NCBI RefSeq assembly: GCF_024347515.1
Contig: NZ_AP025492.1
Coordinates: 3,038,001 to 3,102,000, forward strand
Direction of reading: 5' to 3'
DNA length: 64,000 bases
Source of the DNA: Vibrio gigantis
GTDB taxonomy: Bacteria > Pseudomonadota > Gammaproteobacteria > Enterobacterales > Vibrionaceae
In this document: positions 6,886 to 16,621 of the stretch, in pieces
Position numbering within the stretch: position 1 is the first letter of the stretch
How the letters are laid out: the number at the start of each line of letters is the position of its first letter
Made by a program: the position numbers and the translations under genes
The notes under the pieces: model-generated
Seen by the model: only the letters and a program-made list of their open reading frames with translations
Told to the model about the DNA's origin: nothing
Database searches by the model: none

Positions 6886-6919
6886 CCTATCTACTCCTGT
6901 GTTTAAGTTCATAGATAGG
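6886..6919 (-). repeat. Inverted repeat before Gp2-like paralogue 3
   Basis: CCTATCTA (6886-6893) and TAGATAGG (6912-6919) are perfect 8-bp complements with an 18-base loop. On the mRNA the Shine-Dalgarno AGGAG is in the loop next to the inner arm, which ends one base before the ATG. Confidence 0.65.
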
Positions 6920-6948
6920 CCCGTGTCGTTATTTTTAATTGTGTACTG

Positions 6949-6969
6949 TGAGTCACTTGGTGTGACTCA
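6949..6969. repeat. Perfect hairpin upstream of the replication gene, candidate origin or operator
   Basis: TGAGTCAC (6949-6956) and GTGACTCA (6962-6969) form an 8-bp perfect stem with loop TTGGT. It lies 65 bp before the start of the motif-complete Gp2-like gene. HUH initiators often nick in a hairpin near their gene, so this is a candidate double-strand origin. It could also be a protein-binding operator. Confidence 0.45.
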
Positions 6970-7644
6970 GGGATATGTGATGATGTAGTCGCGTACTAGG
7001 TATGGTAGATGTTTAGTTATTAACGTAATAATACTAACCAGACAGACATATCCTTCTTCCCCCGCTCAAGGTTTAAAGCGTTTCAATTAGGCTTTCACAC
7101 TATTCAAACCAACAACAAGCATACAAATAATCAACAACTGATGGTGCATTTTTATAGGAATGAAATACCCCTTCGCTTTCAAGTTACATGATGGCAACTG
7201 AATACAAACAAAGGTGATAGGCTCATTTAACACTCCGAGCTATCTCAAATAACGCTCCTTCATCAACTAATCAAACTGATTCACTCTTATCATCTCTATT
7301 TCATGTTTTTATTTGAGAAGTTGGATGACGTGCTCCCCTAACGTTTGAGTTTATACCAAAAGAAAGCAGCACTAATTTTTGCAAGACAGCACTTCTCAGT
7401 TGCACGTTCAAACAAATTTTTTCATAGAAGAAATAACAATAGATTATTGCAATACAAAAACATCACAATGTAAAAATTCTTAAAACAGTTTTCATAGCAT
7501 GGCGATCATCTATAAGGCCCGCTATAGCTCAAATAATGAAAATTCTTGCCGAAATATTTCGATTTTTCTTGTCTATAATTTGTAATTTTCAACTGAAAAA
7601 TATAATGTATTTCTTTCAAAAATGCCTACGAGAGTGCATGACTT
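6970..7644. other. AT-rich intergenic region between the Gp2-like run and the 392-residue orphan
   Basis: This 675-bp spacer lies between divergent genes and is visibly more AT-rich than the rest of the element, especially 7360-7640. No frame here is convincing. A possible promoter for the orphan has TATAAT at 7601-7606 with a weak TTGTAA 15 bp upstream; a second TATAAT-like hexamer is at 7574. The rest shows no clear repeat, terminator or RNA gene by eye. The AT richness fits a silenced (H-NS type) cargo region or a replication origin, but this is not decided by sequence alone. Confidence 0.45.
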
Positions 7645-8823
7645 ATGAAAGGTCCTAGCTATCGATTTACCCTTGTGCGAGATACGGCTGATAACACTCA
7701 GCTTCGCTTTTACATAAGCTACATATACTTCAAACAAAACAATCATCTATTAAATGGCTATGACTTATCTGTTATGCAACAGCGCGGTCTCAAGCATCAC
7801 TTCACTGAAATTGTTGCTGAAAAACTACACATTGAAACAGAAGTGTTAGAGAACGGAAGTTTCAGTCTTGATGTGAAGGAGCAGCTACAAACACTCTTGA
7901 ATGACCTACTCTACATAGCAAAAAAATGCATAATTCCAAATTTCTATATATCTTGGCTCAACAGTACAAGGGCGGATTTTTTTCTTTACTCACTAATTAA
8001 ACTATCTATAAAAAGCAACATATTGATAACAAACAATCGTTATTCAAAGATTTATATAGGTCAGGTTTTTTGGCCTAAATTTAACTCTATTGGACACCAA
8101 ACACGGGAAAGTAAGCTGCGCGATATTAAACGAAAAAGAATTGTTAGAGATAGGAAGCGTGAAGGAAAAAACTGCGATCCTGAGCTGGTTGATCAGCTAG
8201 TCGACAAAGTTATATTAGAAGATAAAGAAGAAATAACTAAGATCCAAAAGGAGTATGAACCATACATAGAAGCCTTAAGGCCAATAGAACACTATGACCC
8301 GGTAAATGACCCTCATGCTATAGAAAAAATGATTGATCACTTCCATACTGTTGCTTTTACAAAAGAAGCATATCGTTATGAAAACATACGTTTCATCACG
8401 CAAGCTAAGCGACTCTATCAGCAATGTTATAGCAAAGTGCCTGCATCCCGAGGCATTATGAAAAATGATAGTAGTGAGCTGATTAACAAAACCTACGAAA
8501 GACTGATTAAACAATACAGTATCCTTCGATTTTATCCGCCAGTTGAAGACCCTACCATTAGGCAATACTGCATAATCTCATTTCTTGACATCCTCTATAC
8601 GACGACGGCGAAAGAAGAGTTTGAAGATCGGTTCAAACTGATAGGAGATAAGCATTCCTTAGACAAGAGTGAGTGCAAAGACTTCACTCTAACCTTTTCT
8701 CAAAAGCAATGGGACATGCTTATCGGTATCACTGAATCAAAGTATCCATCAAAAATCAAACAAGCTCTCAATAGAATAATCAGGCAAGAATATAAGAGTC
8801 TGAAAAAGACAAGAGAAGATTAA
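7645..8823 (+). CDS. Orphan 392-residue protein of unknown function (integrase-adjacent cargo)
   Basis: I do not recognise this protein. Residues 1-160 look like a mixed alpha/beta domain with hydrophobic strands (ILITNNRYSKIYIGQVFW). Residues 165-215 are highly charged and likely helical, with a basic run (RDIKRKRIVRDRKREGK). Residues 220-392 look helical and end in a lysine-rich tail. No signal peptide, membrane segment, Walker motif, nuclease signature or toxin motif is evident. Composition is AT- and lysine-rich, unlike the flanking chromosome, suggesting recent transfer. A weak ACGAGAG ribosome site precedes the ATG. The position next to the integrase is where elements often carry accessory or defence genes; that is only contextual. 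Confidence 0.7.
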   Translation: MKGPSYRFTLVRDTADNTQLRFYISYIYFKQNNHLLNGYDLSVMQQRGLKHHFTEIVAEKLHIETEVLENGSFSLDVKEQLQTLLNDLLYIAKKCIIPNFYISWLNSTRADFFLYSLIKLSIKSNILITNNRYSKIYIGQVFWPKFNSIGHQTRESKLRDIKRKRIVRDRKREGKNCDPELVDQLVDKVILEDKEEITKIQKEYEPYIEALRPIEHYDPVNDPHAIEKMIDHFHTVAFTKEAYRYENIRFITQAKRLYQQCYSKVPASRGIMKNDSSELINKTYERLIKQYSILRFYPPVEDPTIRQYCIISFLDILYTTTAKEEFEDRFKLIGDKHSLDKSECKDFTLTFSQKQWDMLIGITESKYPSKIKQALNRIIRQEYKSLKKTRED

Positions 8824-8886
8824 CCATTTAAATGTCAGATGAAAATGGCAACGAGCAGAGCAGCCCTCAAGGTTAAAACTTATAGC

Positions 8887-8922
8887 GGTAAAGGGAGAAA
8901 TATGGGCATCTCCCTCTTTACC
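8887..8922. terminator. Hairpin between the orphan gene and the convergent integrase
   Basis: GGTAAAGGGAGA (8887-8898) pairs with TCTCCCTCTTTACC (8909-8922) with a small bulge. It separates convergent genes. No strong T tract follows, so efficiency is uncertain. Confidence 0.5.
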
Positions 8923-8930
8923 CTACGACA

Positions 8931-10265
8931 TTATACCACTTCGGGAAACTGAACAATATTAGTCTTAACGTTTACTATCGAGTCTAACTCATCAGCCCAG
9001 CGCTGTAGCCACTCTCGACACTCAGCCTCATAGCGGTGCAAATTATATGTTCCCTCAATGCCTTTAACACTATGCCCCAATACTGCTTCAGCAACTCCCG
9101 TAGGGCACCCCATACGTGCTAATTCCGTTCGTACTGTTCGTCGTAAATCGTGAGGAGTCCAAAGCGGCATATCAATCATTAATCCATCTCTACGCATTCG
9201 CCACGTATACTGAGTTAGTTGTTTTTGAACTACGTGAGAACCTCCTTTAGAAGTAGAAAAAACATAGATAGATTGAGGGTATGATTTAACCTCTTTCCAC
9301 TTACGTAACCACTGAACAGCTTGAGAAGGCAGCTGAACATAACGAGAGTTACCATTTTTTGTTTCAGTTAAATAAATGGTGTTCTTATCAAAATCAATCT
9401 GCTGCCACTCTAAGTCGCAAACCTCTCCAGTACGACAGCCTGTCCACAGCGTCATTCGGAGAATACCTCTTATGTTTTTAGAAAAACTCGAATTCGGCAA
9501 CCATTTGATAAATCTAGATAACTCAGAATGGTCTAACACTCTCTTACCTTTATGATTAGTCAGCTTAACCTTACTCTTCTTAAACTTATTAATAGCCAAC
9601 AGCGCTGGATTGACAAAGTTTTCAGGGAGATAATCCATACCAATAGCATACTCATAGGCACTGGATAGCTCTCGTAACACAGAGCCTGCTTGTACTGGCG
9701 CACCTCTATCAATGATCCCTTGAATTAAATACGTGATGTCACTTTTGCCGACTTCCATAACAGATCTATCTCCAAGAAGAGCGACAATATCAACATACAA
9801 GGTTCGTCTAACTTCTTTTTGTCCTTTTGCCTTACGAGCTCCTGAGATCACTCCACCAGAAGAAGTAAATCTGTCTTGAATATAATTTTCTAAATAATGA
9901 TCGATCACATCTTTGAGAGTAATGCTATTAACACGCTCAGTCTTTAATAACTTACGTCGCTCTTGTTCTTGCCTTTCTAAGTCAGCCTTTGGACATATTC
10001 CCCGCTCTCTTATGGCTTTCATTTCGCGAAGCTTAATGCGAGCTTGCTCAAGTGACATATCAGGAAAGGTACCTAGCTTAATCTGTACAAGTTTACCACC
10101 TGACTCTGGGCTTCTATAGCGATAGGTAAAAGTTTTCCTGCCCGTCTTTCCACAGGCTATTCTTAGCCCTCGGTTTTCTCCAGTATCAGACAAGACACCT
10201 TTCTTAGCCGTTAGCGCCTCAATTGTCTTATTCGTTATAGATTTGATATTCTTCTTATCAGCCAT
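8931..10265 (-). CDS. int: Tyrosine-recombinase integrase of the mobile element
   Basis: This 444-residue protein is a P4-type integrase that inserts and, with an excision factor, removes the element. The N-terminus (residues 8-90) is an Arm-DNA-binding DUF4102-like domain (TNKTIEAL, GLRIACGKTGRKTF, IKLGTFPDMSLEQAR). A SAM-like core-binding domain follows, and the catalytic domain spans about 245-415. The residues are R278 in TGCRTGE, K303 in ETKNG, H372 and R375 in HDLRR, H398 in LGHS and Y407 in TYNLH; the set is complete, so it is likely active. The start faces mutS 175 bp away, placing the attachment site there. The AlpA-like protein is the probable excision partner. Confidence 0.95.
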   Translation of the reverse strand: MADKKNIKSITNKTIEALTAKKGVLSDTGENRGLRIACGKTGRKTFTYRYRSPESGGKLVQIKLGTFPDMSLEQARIKLREMKAIRERGICPKADLERQEQERRKLLKTERVNSITLKDVIDHYLENYIQDRFTSSGGVISGARKAKGQKEVRRTLYVDIVALLGDRSVMEVGKSDITYLIQGIIDRGAPVQAGSVLRELSSAYEYAIGMDYLPENFVNPALLAINKFKKSKVKLTNHKGKRVLDHSELSRFIKWLPNSSFSKNIRGILRMTLWTGCRTGEVCDLEWQQIDFDKNTIYLTETKNGNSRYVQLPSQAVQWLRKWKEVKSYPQSIYVFSTSKGGSHVVQKQLTQYTWRMRRDGLMIDMPLWTPHDLRRTVRTELARMGCPTGVAEAVLGHSVKGIEGTYNLHRYEAECREWLQRWADELDSIVNVKTNIVQFPEVV

Positions 10266-10439
10266 TTATCGGGGTCCCTTATCGCAATATTGTGCGGCGA
10301 TTGTATTATCTAGTATAGGAAATAAAAAAACTACACTTTTACCTACACTAATGATCGCGCTGTAGTGAAATCCTTTGATACTTAGTGGGACTTATTGAAG
10401 ATCCCAGAAATTCATAACTCATTGATTTAAAGTAACTTA
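10266..10439. promoter_or_regulatory. Integrase-mutS spacer, probable attachment region and shared promoters
   Basis: This 174-bp gap is the only sequence between the element's integrase and the core chromosome, so an att site and the promoters of both int and mutS should lie here. CTACACT occurs twice (10331-10337 and 10343-10349), and a complementary TGTAG is at 10361. A CGCA/TGCG inverted repeat encloses CAATATTG near 10283-10297. These may be arm-type or regulatory sites. The matching left att copy is not in the window, so the core cannot be defined. Confidence 0.45.
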
Positions 10440-13025
10440 ATGCAAAAAGAAACCACTAAAAACAAAGACATAAAAGCAGCGCATACACCTATGATGCAGC
10501 AGTACCTAAAACTGAAAGCAGAGAACCCAGAAATTCTGCTGTTCTACCGCATGGGCGATTTCTACGAGCTTTTCTACGATGACGCTAAAAAAGCCTCTCA
10601 ACTCCTCGATATTTCACTGACTAAGCGTGGTTCATCAAATGGCGAACCGATTCCGATGGCGGGTGTTCCATACCATGCTGTTGAAGGGTACCTTGCAAAG
10701 TTAGTGCAACTTGGTGAATCCGTAGCAATTTGTGAACAGATTGGTAATCCAGCACTTTCAAAAGGCCCTGTAGAGCGTGCGGTCGTGCGTATCGTAACAC
10801 CGGGTACTGTAACCGACGAAGCCCTGCTTTCTGAGCGAGTCGACAACTTAATCGCCGCGATTTACCATCACAACGGCAAGTTTGGTTACGCGACACTTGA
10901 TATTACCTCCGGTCGATTCCAACTCTGCGAGCCAGAAACCGAAGAAGCAATGGCCGCAGAACTTCAGAGAACCTCACCTCGTGAGCTACTGTTCCCTGAA
11001 GATTTCGAACCCGTAAATCTAATGGCAAGTAGGAATGGCAACCGCCGCCGCCCAGTATGGGAATTTGAACTAGATACCGCTAAGCAGCAATTGAATAAGC
11101 AGTTTGGAACTCGCGACCTGGTTGGCTTTGGCGTTGAAAGCGCAAAACTTGGCTTATGTGCGGCTGGTTGTTTGATCCAATACGTGAAAGATACCCAACG
11201 TACTGCCCTTCCACATATTCGTTCACTGACCATGGATAAGCAAGATCACTCCGTGATCCTTGATGCTGCAACTCGCCGCAATCTAGAGATCACGCAAAAT
11301 CTTGGTAGTGGCACAGATAACACTCTTGCTGAAGTGCTTGATCATACAGCTACGGCAATGGGCAGTCGTATGCTTAAGCGTTGGTTACATCAACCAATGC
11401 GCAATATTTCGGCACTTGATCAACGCCTAGATGCGATTGGTGAAATGAAAGATTTGGCTCTCTTTACAGAGCTACAGCCAACCTTAAAACAGATCGGTGA
11501 CATTGAGCGTATTCTGGCTCGTCTTGCACTTCGTTCTGCTCGCCCACGTGATATGGCACGTCTTCGTCAAGCAATGGAATACTTACCAGAGCTTGCTGAA
11601 ACGCTAACGCAACTTAAGCACCCGTACCTAACTCAACTTGCGCAGTATGCGTCTCCTGTAGATGAGGTTTCAGAGCTGCTTGAGCGTGCGATCAAAGAGA
11701 ACCCACCCGTGGTTATCCGCGACGGCGGTGTGATTGCTGAAGGCTATAACGCCGAGCTCGATGAATGGCGTGACCTTGCTGCAGGTGCAACCGAGTTTCT
11801 GGATAAGCTTGAGCAAGAAGAACGTGAGCGTCACGGTATCGACACTCTAAAAGTTGGCTACAACAACGTACACGGTTTCTTCATCCAAGTGAGCCGTGGG
11901 CAAAGCCACCTTGTGCCGCCACATTATGTTCGCCGCCAAACGCTGAAGAACGCTGAACGTTACATTATCCCTGAGCTGAAAGAGCACGAAGACAAAGTGC
12001 TTAACTCTAAATCGAAGGCACTGGCTATCGAGAAGCAGTTGTGGGAAGAGTTGTTTGATTTGCTACTGCCATATCTAGAACGACTACAAAACATCGCTTC
12101 TTCTGTATCTCAACTTGATGTCCTACAGAACTTAGCTGAGCGCGCAGATACGCTGGATTACTGTCGTCCAACTATGACAGAAGCAGCCGGTGTACAGATC
12201 CAGGCGGGTCGTCACCCAGTAGTAGAGCAAGTGATGGACGAACCTTTCATTGCTAACCCAATTGATTTGAACGATAAGCGCAAAATGCTGATCATTACAG
12301 GTCCAAACATGGGTGGTAAGTCAACTTACATGCGCCAAACAGCACTTATCGCGCTGATGGCTCATATCGGTTGTTATGTTCCTGCAGAAAGCGCAACTAT
12401 TGGCTCTATCGACCGTATCTTTACTCGTATTGGTGCATCGGATGATCTGGCTTCTGGTCGTTCAACCTTCATGGTTGAGATGACAGAAACCGCGAATATT
12501 CTGCACAACGCGACACCAAATAGCCTTGTGTTAATGGATGAAATCGGTCGTGGTACCAGTACTTACGATGGTCTGTCTCTGGCTTGGGCAAGTGCTGAAT
12601 GGCTAGCCAATCAAATCAATGCAATGACACTATTTGCAACGCACTACTTTGAGCTAACTGAGCTACCAAACCAAATTCCAACCTTAGCGAACGTACACTT
12701 AGATGCGGTTGAACACGGCGACAGCATTGCCTTTATGCATGCGGTTCAAGAAGGCGCTGCAAGTAAATCTTACGGCTTAGCGGTTGCAGGGTTGGCTGGT
12801 GTGCCAAAAGCAGTGATCAAAAACGCTCGCGCGAAGCTAACACAGCTTGAGGCATTGAGTATTGAGTCTCCGACATCGAAGCCAAGTGGTGTTGATATCG
12901 CGAACCAACTGAGCCTGATCCCTGAACCAAGTGAAGTAGAACAAGCACTCGCGAATGTTGATCCAGATGATTTAACCCCTCGCCAAGCATTAGAAGAGCT
13001 CTACCGCTTGAAGAAGCTACTCTAG
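10440..13025 (+). CDS. mutS: DNA mismatch repair protein MutS
   Basis: This 861-residue protein recognises base mismatches and small loops and recruits MutL. The mismatch-contacting F-x-E is at F41-Y-E43 (GDFYELF). The ATPase domain has Walker [10 protein letters not shown] near residue 621 and Walker B DEIGRGT near 700. The C-terminus ends [17 protein letters not shown] as in E. coli MutS. The ATG has only a weak ribosome site. The first 14 residues are lysine-rich and variable before the conserved HTPMMQQYL. The upstream neighbour is the integrase, so the promoter must be in the short junction region. A bidirectional terminator separates it from rpoS. Confidence 0.98.
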   Translation: MQKETTKNKDIKAAHTPMMQQYLKLKAENPEILLFYRMGDFYELFYDDAKKASQLLDISLTKRGSSNGEPIPMAGVPYHAVEGYLAKLVQLGESVAICEQIGNPALSKGPVERAVVRIVTPGTVTDEALLSERVDNLIAAIYHHNGKFGYATLDITSGRFQLCEPETEEAMAAELQRTSPRELLFPEDFEPVNLMASRNGNRRRPVWEFELDTAKQQLNKQFGTRDLVGFGVESAKLGLCAAGCLIQYVKDTQRTALPHIRSLTMDKQDHSVILDAATRRNLEITQNLGSGTDNTLAEVLDHTATAMGSRMLKRWLHQPMRNISALDQRLDAIGEMKDLALFTELQPTLKQIGDIERILARLALRSARPRDMARLRQAMEYLPELAETLTQLKHPYLTQLAQYASPVDEVSELLERAIKENPPVVIRDGGVIAEGYNAELDEWRDLAAGATEFLDKLEQEERERHGIDTLKVGYNNVHGFFIQVSRGQSHLVPPHYVRRQTLKNAERYIIPELKEHEDKVLNSKSKALAIEKQLWEELFDLLLPYLERLQNIASSVSQLDVLQNLAERADTLDYCRPTMTEAAGVQIQAGRHPVVEQVMDEPFIANPIDLNDKRKMLIITGPNMGGKSTYMRQTALIALMAHIGCYVPAESATIGSIDRIFTRIGASDDLASGRSTFMVEMTETANILHNATPNSLVLMDEIGRGTSTYDGLSLAWASAEWLANQINAMTLFATHYFELTELPNQIPTLANVHLDAVEHGDSIAFMHAVQEGAASKSYGLAVAGLAGVPKAVIKNARAKLTQLEALSIESPTSKPSGVDIANQLSLIPEPSEVEQALANVDPDDLTPRQALEELYRLKKLL

Positions 13026-13087
13026 TTTAGAATAGCCAAGCGCTGTGGTTTCTAGCTGAAGTGAAAATTAGACCAGAAGCTAAAACT

Positions 13088-13118
13088 AAAAAACGCTGAC
13101 ATGAGGTCAGCGTTTTTT
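13088..13118. terminator. Bidirectional terminator between mutS and rpoS
   Basis: AAAAAACGCTGAC and GTCAGCGTTTTTT form a 13-bp stem with loop ATGAG, with A and T tracts on both sides. It serves the convergent mutS and rpoS genes. Confidence 0.95.
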
Positions 13119-13141
13119 ATATCGATATCGTGGAATATCGC

Positions 13142-14122
13142 TTAGTCGTTTTCAACGTTGAACAGGTTTTCCATGTTCAAGCCTTGCTTGATTAGAATCT
13201 CACGTAGACGACGAAGACCTTCAACTTGGATTTGACGAACACGTTCACGAGTCAGGCTGATTTCGCGGCCTACTTCTTCTAATGTTGACGGTTCATAACC
13301 CAGTAGTCCAAAGCGACGAGCAAGCACCTCTTTCTGCTTAGGATTCAGTTCATCAAGCCAGAAAATCAACGAGTTCTTGATATCGCTATCTTGAGTTGAA
13401 ACCTCAGGGTCTGAATTGTTGATGTCTGGAATAATATCCAACAGTGCTTTCTCACCGTCACCACCAATTGGCGTATCTACAGAGCTCACTCTTTCGTTTA
13501 GACGAAGCATCTTGCTCACATCACCAACTGGCTTATCGAGCTTAGAAGCGATCTCTTCAGCTGTCGGTTCGTGGTCAAGCTTTTGTGATAGTTCTCTTGC
13601 CGTACGTAGGTAGATGTTCAGCTCTTTCACAACATGGATTGGCAAACGGATGGTGCGAGTCTGATTCATCAACGCACGTTCAATGGTTTGACGAATCCAC
13701 CATGTTGCGTAAGTTGAAAAACGGAAGCCACGCTCTGGGTCAAATTTCTCTACAGCGCGAATCAAGCCTAAGTTGCCTTCTTCGATTAGATCGAGAAGTG
13801 CCAAGCCACGGTTGCTATAACGACGAGAAATTTTCACCACCAAACGCAGGTTACTTTCGATCATGCGTTTGCGGGCTGCTTCATCACCGCGTAGAGCTCG
13901 ACGTGCGTAAAGCACCTCTTCTTCTGCGGTTAGTAGTGGTGAGAAACCGATTTCGCCTAGATACAGTTGAGTCGCATCTAAGCTTTTAGACGTAACTTCA
14001 ACTTCTTCTTTCGCTTCGGTTTTCTTAGTGACTGTTCGTTTTGCTTTTCCAAGAGCTTCCGGTTCCGTGGTTGCTTGGTCAAGGTCGAACTCTTCTTTGG
14101 TTACTGCATTGCTTATACTCAT
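13142..14122 (-). CDS. rpoS: RNA polymerase sigma factor RpoS
   Basis: The general stress and stationary-phase sigma factor. From the ATG at 14120-14122 it has 326 residues; that start follows GGGGGAGG, while an in-frame ATG nine codons earlier lacks such a site. Region 2 contains [28 protein letters not shown] and [16 protein letters not shown]. Region 3 follows. Region 4 has the helix-turn-helix [21 protein letters not shown] charged N-terminal segment (residues 4-45) is the variable part of the family. It lies downstream of nlpD; in enterobacteria the main rpoS promoter is inside nlpD, and the same is likely here. Confidence 0.97.
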   Translation of the reverse strand: MSISNAVTKEEFDLDQATTEPEALGKAKRTVTKKTEAKEEVEVTSKSLDATQLYLGEIGFSPLLTAEEEVLYARRALRGDEAARKRMIESNLRLVVKISRRYSNRGLALLDLIEEGNLGLIRAVEKFDPERGFRFSTYATWWIRQTIERALMNQTRTIRLPIHVVKELNIYLRTARELSQKLDHEPTAEEIASKLDKPVGDVSKMLRLNERVSSVDTPIGGDGEKALLDIIPDINNSDPEVSTQDSDIKNSLIFWLDELNPKQKEVLARRFGLLGYEPSTLEEVGREISLTRERVRQIQVEGLRRLREILIKQGLNMENLFNVEND

Positions 14123-14220
14123 AACGCCTCCCCCTGGCGAAATTAGCATGACATTACAACTTCATATGTCGCTAAATGACTATGTCACTCCATACAATAC
14201 GTGATTTTTGCATATTGTAT

Positions 14221-15135
14221 TTAAGGTAAATATCGTTTTGGATTAACCGATTTACCTTGGTAACGAATCTCAAAGTGCAGCCTAACACTGCTGGCTCCAG
14301 AGCTTCCCATTGTTGCAATCTTCTGCCCTGGTTTCACACTTTGCCCTTCAGATACTAATAGTCGGTCGTTATGCGCGTATGCACTTAAGTAATTATCATT
14401 GTGCTTCACAATCACTAGATTGCCGTAGCCTCGTAATGCATTACCCGAATAAACAACCGTTCCCCCTGCAGTAGATACTATTGGCTGACCTCGCTGTCCT
14501 GCTATGTCTATGCCTTTATTTCCTTGTTCGCCTACAGAGAAATTCTTGATTACTCTCCCTTTAGTTGGCCATAACCATTTGGATACTTTATCACTTGTTG
14601 GTTTGGTGGACGGTGTAACATTCTGTTTACCTTTAGACCCAACATACTCCTTTGATTTGGATTGTTCAACCTTCTTTGGTGGATCTTTTTTCACCACTTT
14701 GGTGGTAGTTTGAGCTGGAGCCGGTTTAGAGTTTTTGCTCTTTTGTGGTGTGGTTTTCGGTTTACTTGCCGCAGATGACGTTGTGGATGCGGCGACAGGT
14801 GCTGCAACTGCTGCTGCCGCTACCGTTGACTTACCATACGCTGGCGCATTATAGCTAGGACGCCACAACTTAAGCTTCTGCCCTGGGTGGATAGTGTAAG
14901 GAGCAGACAACTTGTTATAACCGATGAGGTCTTTAACGTCTTTATTGGTGACATAAGCAATGAAGTAAAGGGTGTCGCCTTTTTTAACTTCATAGTAACT
15001 GCCACGATAACTACCACGATCAATCGATGAGTAATTCTTGTTTAGGCTTGAAACGGGCGCAGGCGAATTCGCTGCACACCCAACAAGGGCACAGCTAAGC
15101 AGTAAAGTACTTCCTTTTAACAACTTCGAACGCAT
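14221..15135 (-). CDS. nlpD: Murein hydrolase activator lipoprotein NlpD
   Basis: About 304 residues. The signal peptide ends in lipobox L-V-G-C. A LysM peptidoglycan-binding domain follows (YEVKKGDTLYFIAYVTN), then a long low-complexity linker rich in A, T, S and K, and a C-terminal M23-like domain (GRVIKNFS through RLHFEIRYQG). The domain lacks the usual zinc ligands, as expected for NlpD, which activates AmiC rather than cutting murein itself. I chose the ATG (MRSKLL) over a GTG five codons upstream because it starts a normal lipoprotein signal. It sits between pcm and rpoS. Confidence 0.93.
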   Translation of the reverse strand: MRSKLLKGSTLLLSCALVGCAANSPAPVSSLNKNYSSIDRGSYRGSYYEVKKGDTLYFIAYVTNKDVKDLIGYNKLSAPYTIHPGQKLKLWRPSYNAPAYGKSTVAAAAVAAPVAASTTSSAASKPKTTPQKSKNSKPAPAQTTTKVVKKDPPKKVEQSKSKEYVGSKGKQNVTPSTKPTSDKVSKWLWPTKGRVIKNFSVGEQGNKGIDIAGQRGQPIVSTAGGTVVYSGNALRGYGNLVIVKHNDNYLSAYAHNDRLLVSEGQSVKPGQKIATMGSSGASSVRLHFEIRYQGKSVNPKRYLP

Positions 15136-15169
15136 CGACTCTCTATCCACCTACACCATTAGTCTTTTA

Positions 15170-15796
15170 TTAAGCTAGCTCACCAGGAACAAGAGGTACA
15201 AATCTCACCATCTCGATAACACTCGATAAAAACTCATCGCCGTGTCGAACGATCTTCAATAGTTGCTGTTCGTCATCACCAACTGGAATCAGTAAACGAC
15301 CACCATCTTTCAGCTGTTGCAGAAGCGCTTGAGGAATCGACTCTGCAGCGGCGGTGACAATAATCGCATCAAAAGGGGCTTTTGAAGACCAACCTTGCCA
15401 ACCATCACCGTGTTTAGTTGAGATATTGTAGAAATCGAGTTGCTTCAACCTACGTTTTGCATCCCATTGTAGCGACTTTATTCTTTCAACCGAATAAACA
15501 TGATCAACAAGTTGAGCCAATACCGCAGTTTGGTAACCAGAACCCGTTCCGATCTCCAAGACACGGCTATCTTGTTGTAATTCAAGTAGCTCTGTCATTT
15601 TAGCAACAATGTACGGCTGTGAAATTGTCTGACCCTGACCGATAGGCAGCGCATTATTATCATAGGCTTGGTGATACATCGCCTGTGATAAAAAACTCTC
15701 TCTCGGCAGTTGGTAGATCGCATCAAGAACCTTTTGATCCTGAATACCATTTTCAATCAGAAAAGTAATTAAACGCTCAGCTTGCGGATTACTCAC
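15170..15796 (-). CDS. pcm: Protein-L-isoaspartate O-methyltransferase
   Basis: A 208-residue SAM-dependent methyltransferase that repairs isoaspartyl residues in aged proteins. The SAM-binding motif [18 protein letters not shown] is clear, with the family pattern [13 protein letters not shown] before it and DAIIVTAAA after. The start is GTG directly after the surE stop (TAA-GTG), with the GGGGAG ribosome site inside surE, so translation is probably coupled. Confidence 0.96.
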   Translation of the reverse strand: MSNPQAERLITFLIENGIQDQKVLDAIYQLPRESFLSQAMYHQAYDNNALPIGQGQTISQPYIVAKMTELLELQQDSRVLEIGTGSGYQTAVLAQLVDHVYSVERIKSLQWDAKRRLKQLDFYNISTKHGDGWQGWSSKAPFDAIIVTAAAESIPQALLQQLKDGGRLLIPVGDDEQQLLKIVRHGDEFLSSVIEMVRFVPLVPGELA

Positions 15797-16540
15797 TTAC
15801 TTCTCCCCTAACCATGTTGCCATCGCACCCAGCGACTCATGCGCCGTTAGATCAACTTGTAACGGTGTTACCGATACAAAACCATGCTCAATCGCGTAAA
15901 AATCGGTACCTTCACCGGCATCTTGCTCTTTGCCCGGAGGGCCTAGCCAATAGATATCGTGACCACGCGGGTCTTTTTGCTTGATCATATCTTCAGCGTG
16001 ATGACGAGCACCTAGGCGTGTCACCTGAGTACCAGACAGTTGTTCTAAGGCTAAATCAGGAACGTTCACGTTCAACAAACGATTGGTCGGGATTGGGTTT
16101 GCTAAATGTTGTTCGACAATACGACGAGCAATCGTTGCCGCTGTCTTAAAATGTTTTTTTCCCACCAGAGAAAACGCTACCGATTGAACGCCTAGAAAGT
16201 GCCCTTCCATTGCTGCTGCTACCGTGCCTGAATAAAGCACGTCATCACCAAGGTTAGCACCGTGATTAATACCCGTTAACACCAGATCCGGCATATCATT
16301 CTTTAGCAGTTCGTTTAACGCAAAATGCACACAGTCAGTCGGTGTTCCTTGTACCGAATAGGTATTTTCAGCAATCTCTTGAACACGCAGAGGCTGTTCT
16401 AAAGTTAATGAATTTGACGCACCCGAGCGATTACGGTCAGGGGCAACAATGATAACTTCAGCAAGATCACGTAGCTCATTTGCCAGCTCATGAATACCTT
16501 GAGCGTGCACACCATCATCATTGCTGAGTAAAATCTTCAT
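15797..16540 (-). CDS. surE: 5'/3'-nucleotidase SurE
   Basis: A 247-residue metal-dependent survival-protein phosphatase acting on nucleoside monophosphates. The N-terminal signature [16 protein letters not shown] has the metal-binding aspartate pair, and the conserved [10 protein letters not shown] and [15 protein letters not shown] blocks are present. It stands between truD and pcm in the conserved truD-surE-pcm-nlpD-rpoS order. An 81-bp spacer separates it from truD. Confidence 0.96.
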   Translation of the reverse strand: MKILLSNDDGVHAQGIHELANELRDLAEVIIVAPDRNRSGASNSLTLEQPLRVQEIAENTYSVQGTPTDCVHFALNELLKNDMPDLVLTGINHGANLGDDVLYSGTVAAAMEGHFLGVQSVAFSLVGKKHFKTAATIARRIVEQHLANPIPTNRLLNVNVPDLALEQLSGTQVTRLGARHHAEDMIKQKDPRGHDIYWLGPPGKEQDAGEGTDFYAIEHGFVSVTPLQVDLTAHESLGAMATWLGEK

Positions 16541-16621
16541 CTTGTATCCTTTCTTTTGTTCCCATGCTAAGCCAAGTCACTTAAATTCCAATATCAAGTG
16601 ACCCAGCTCCAAGCAAAATCG

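Noticed and set aside
13585..13989. 134-codon frame antisense to rpoS
   Set aside because: It mirrors the strongly conserved rpoS coding frame and has no ribosome site or family resemblance.
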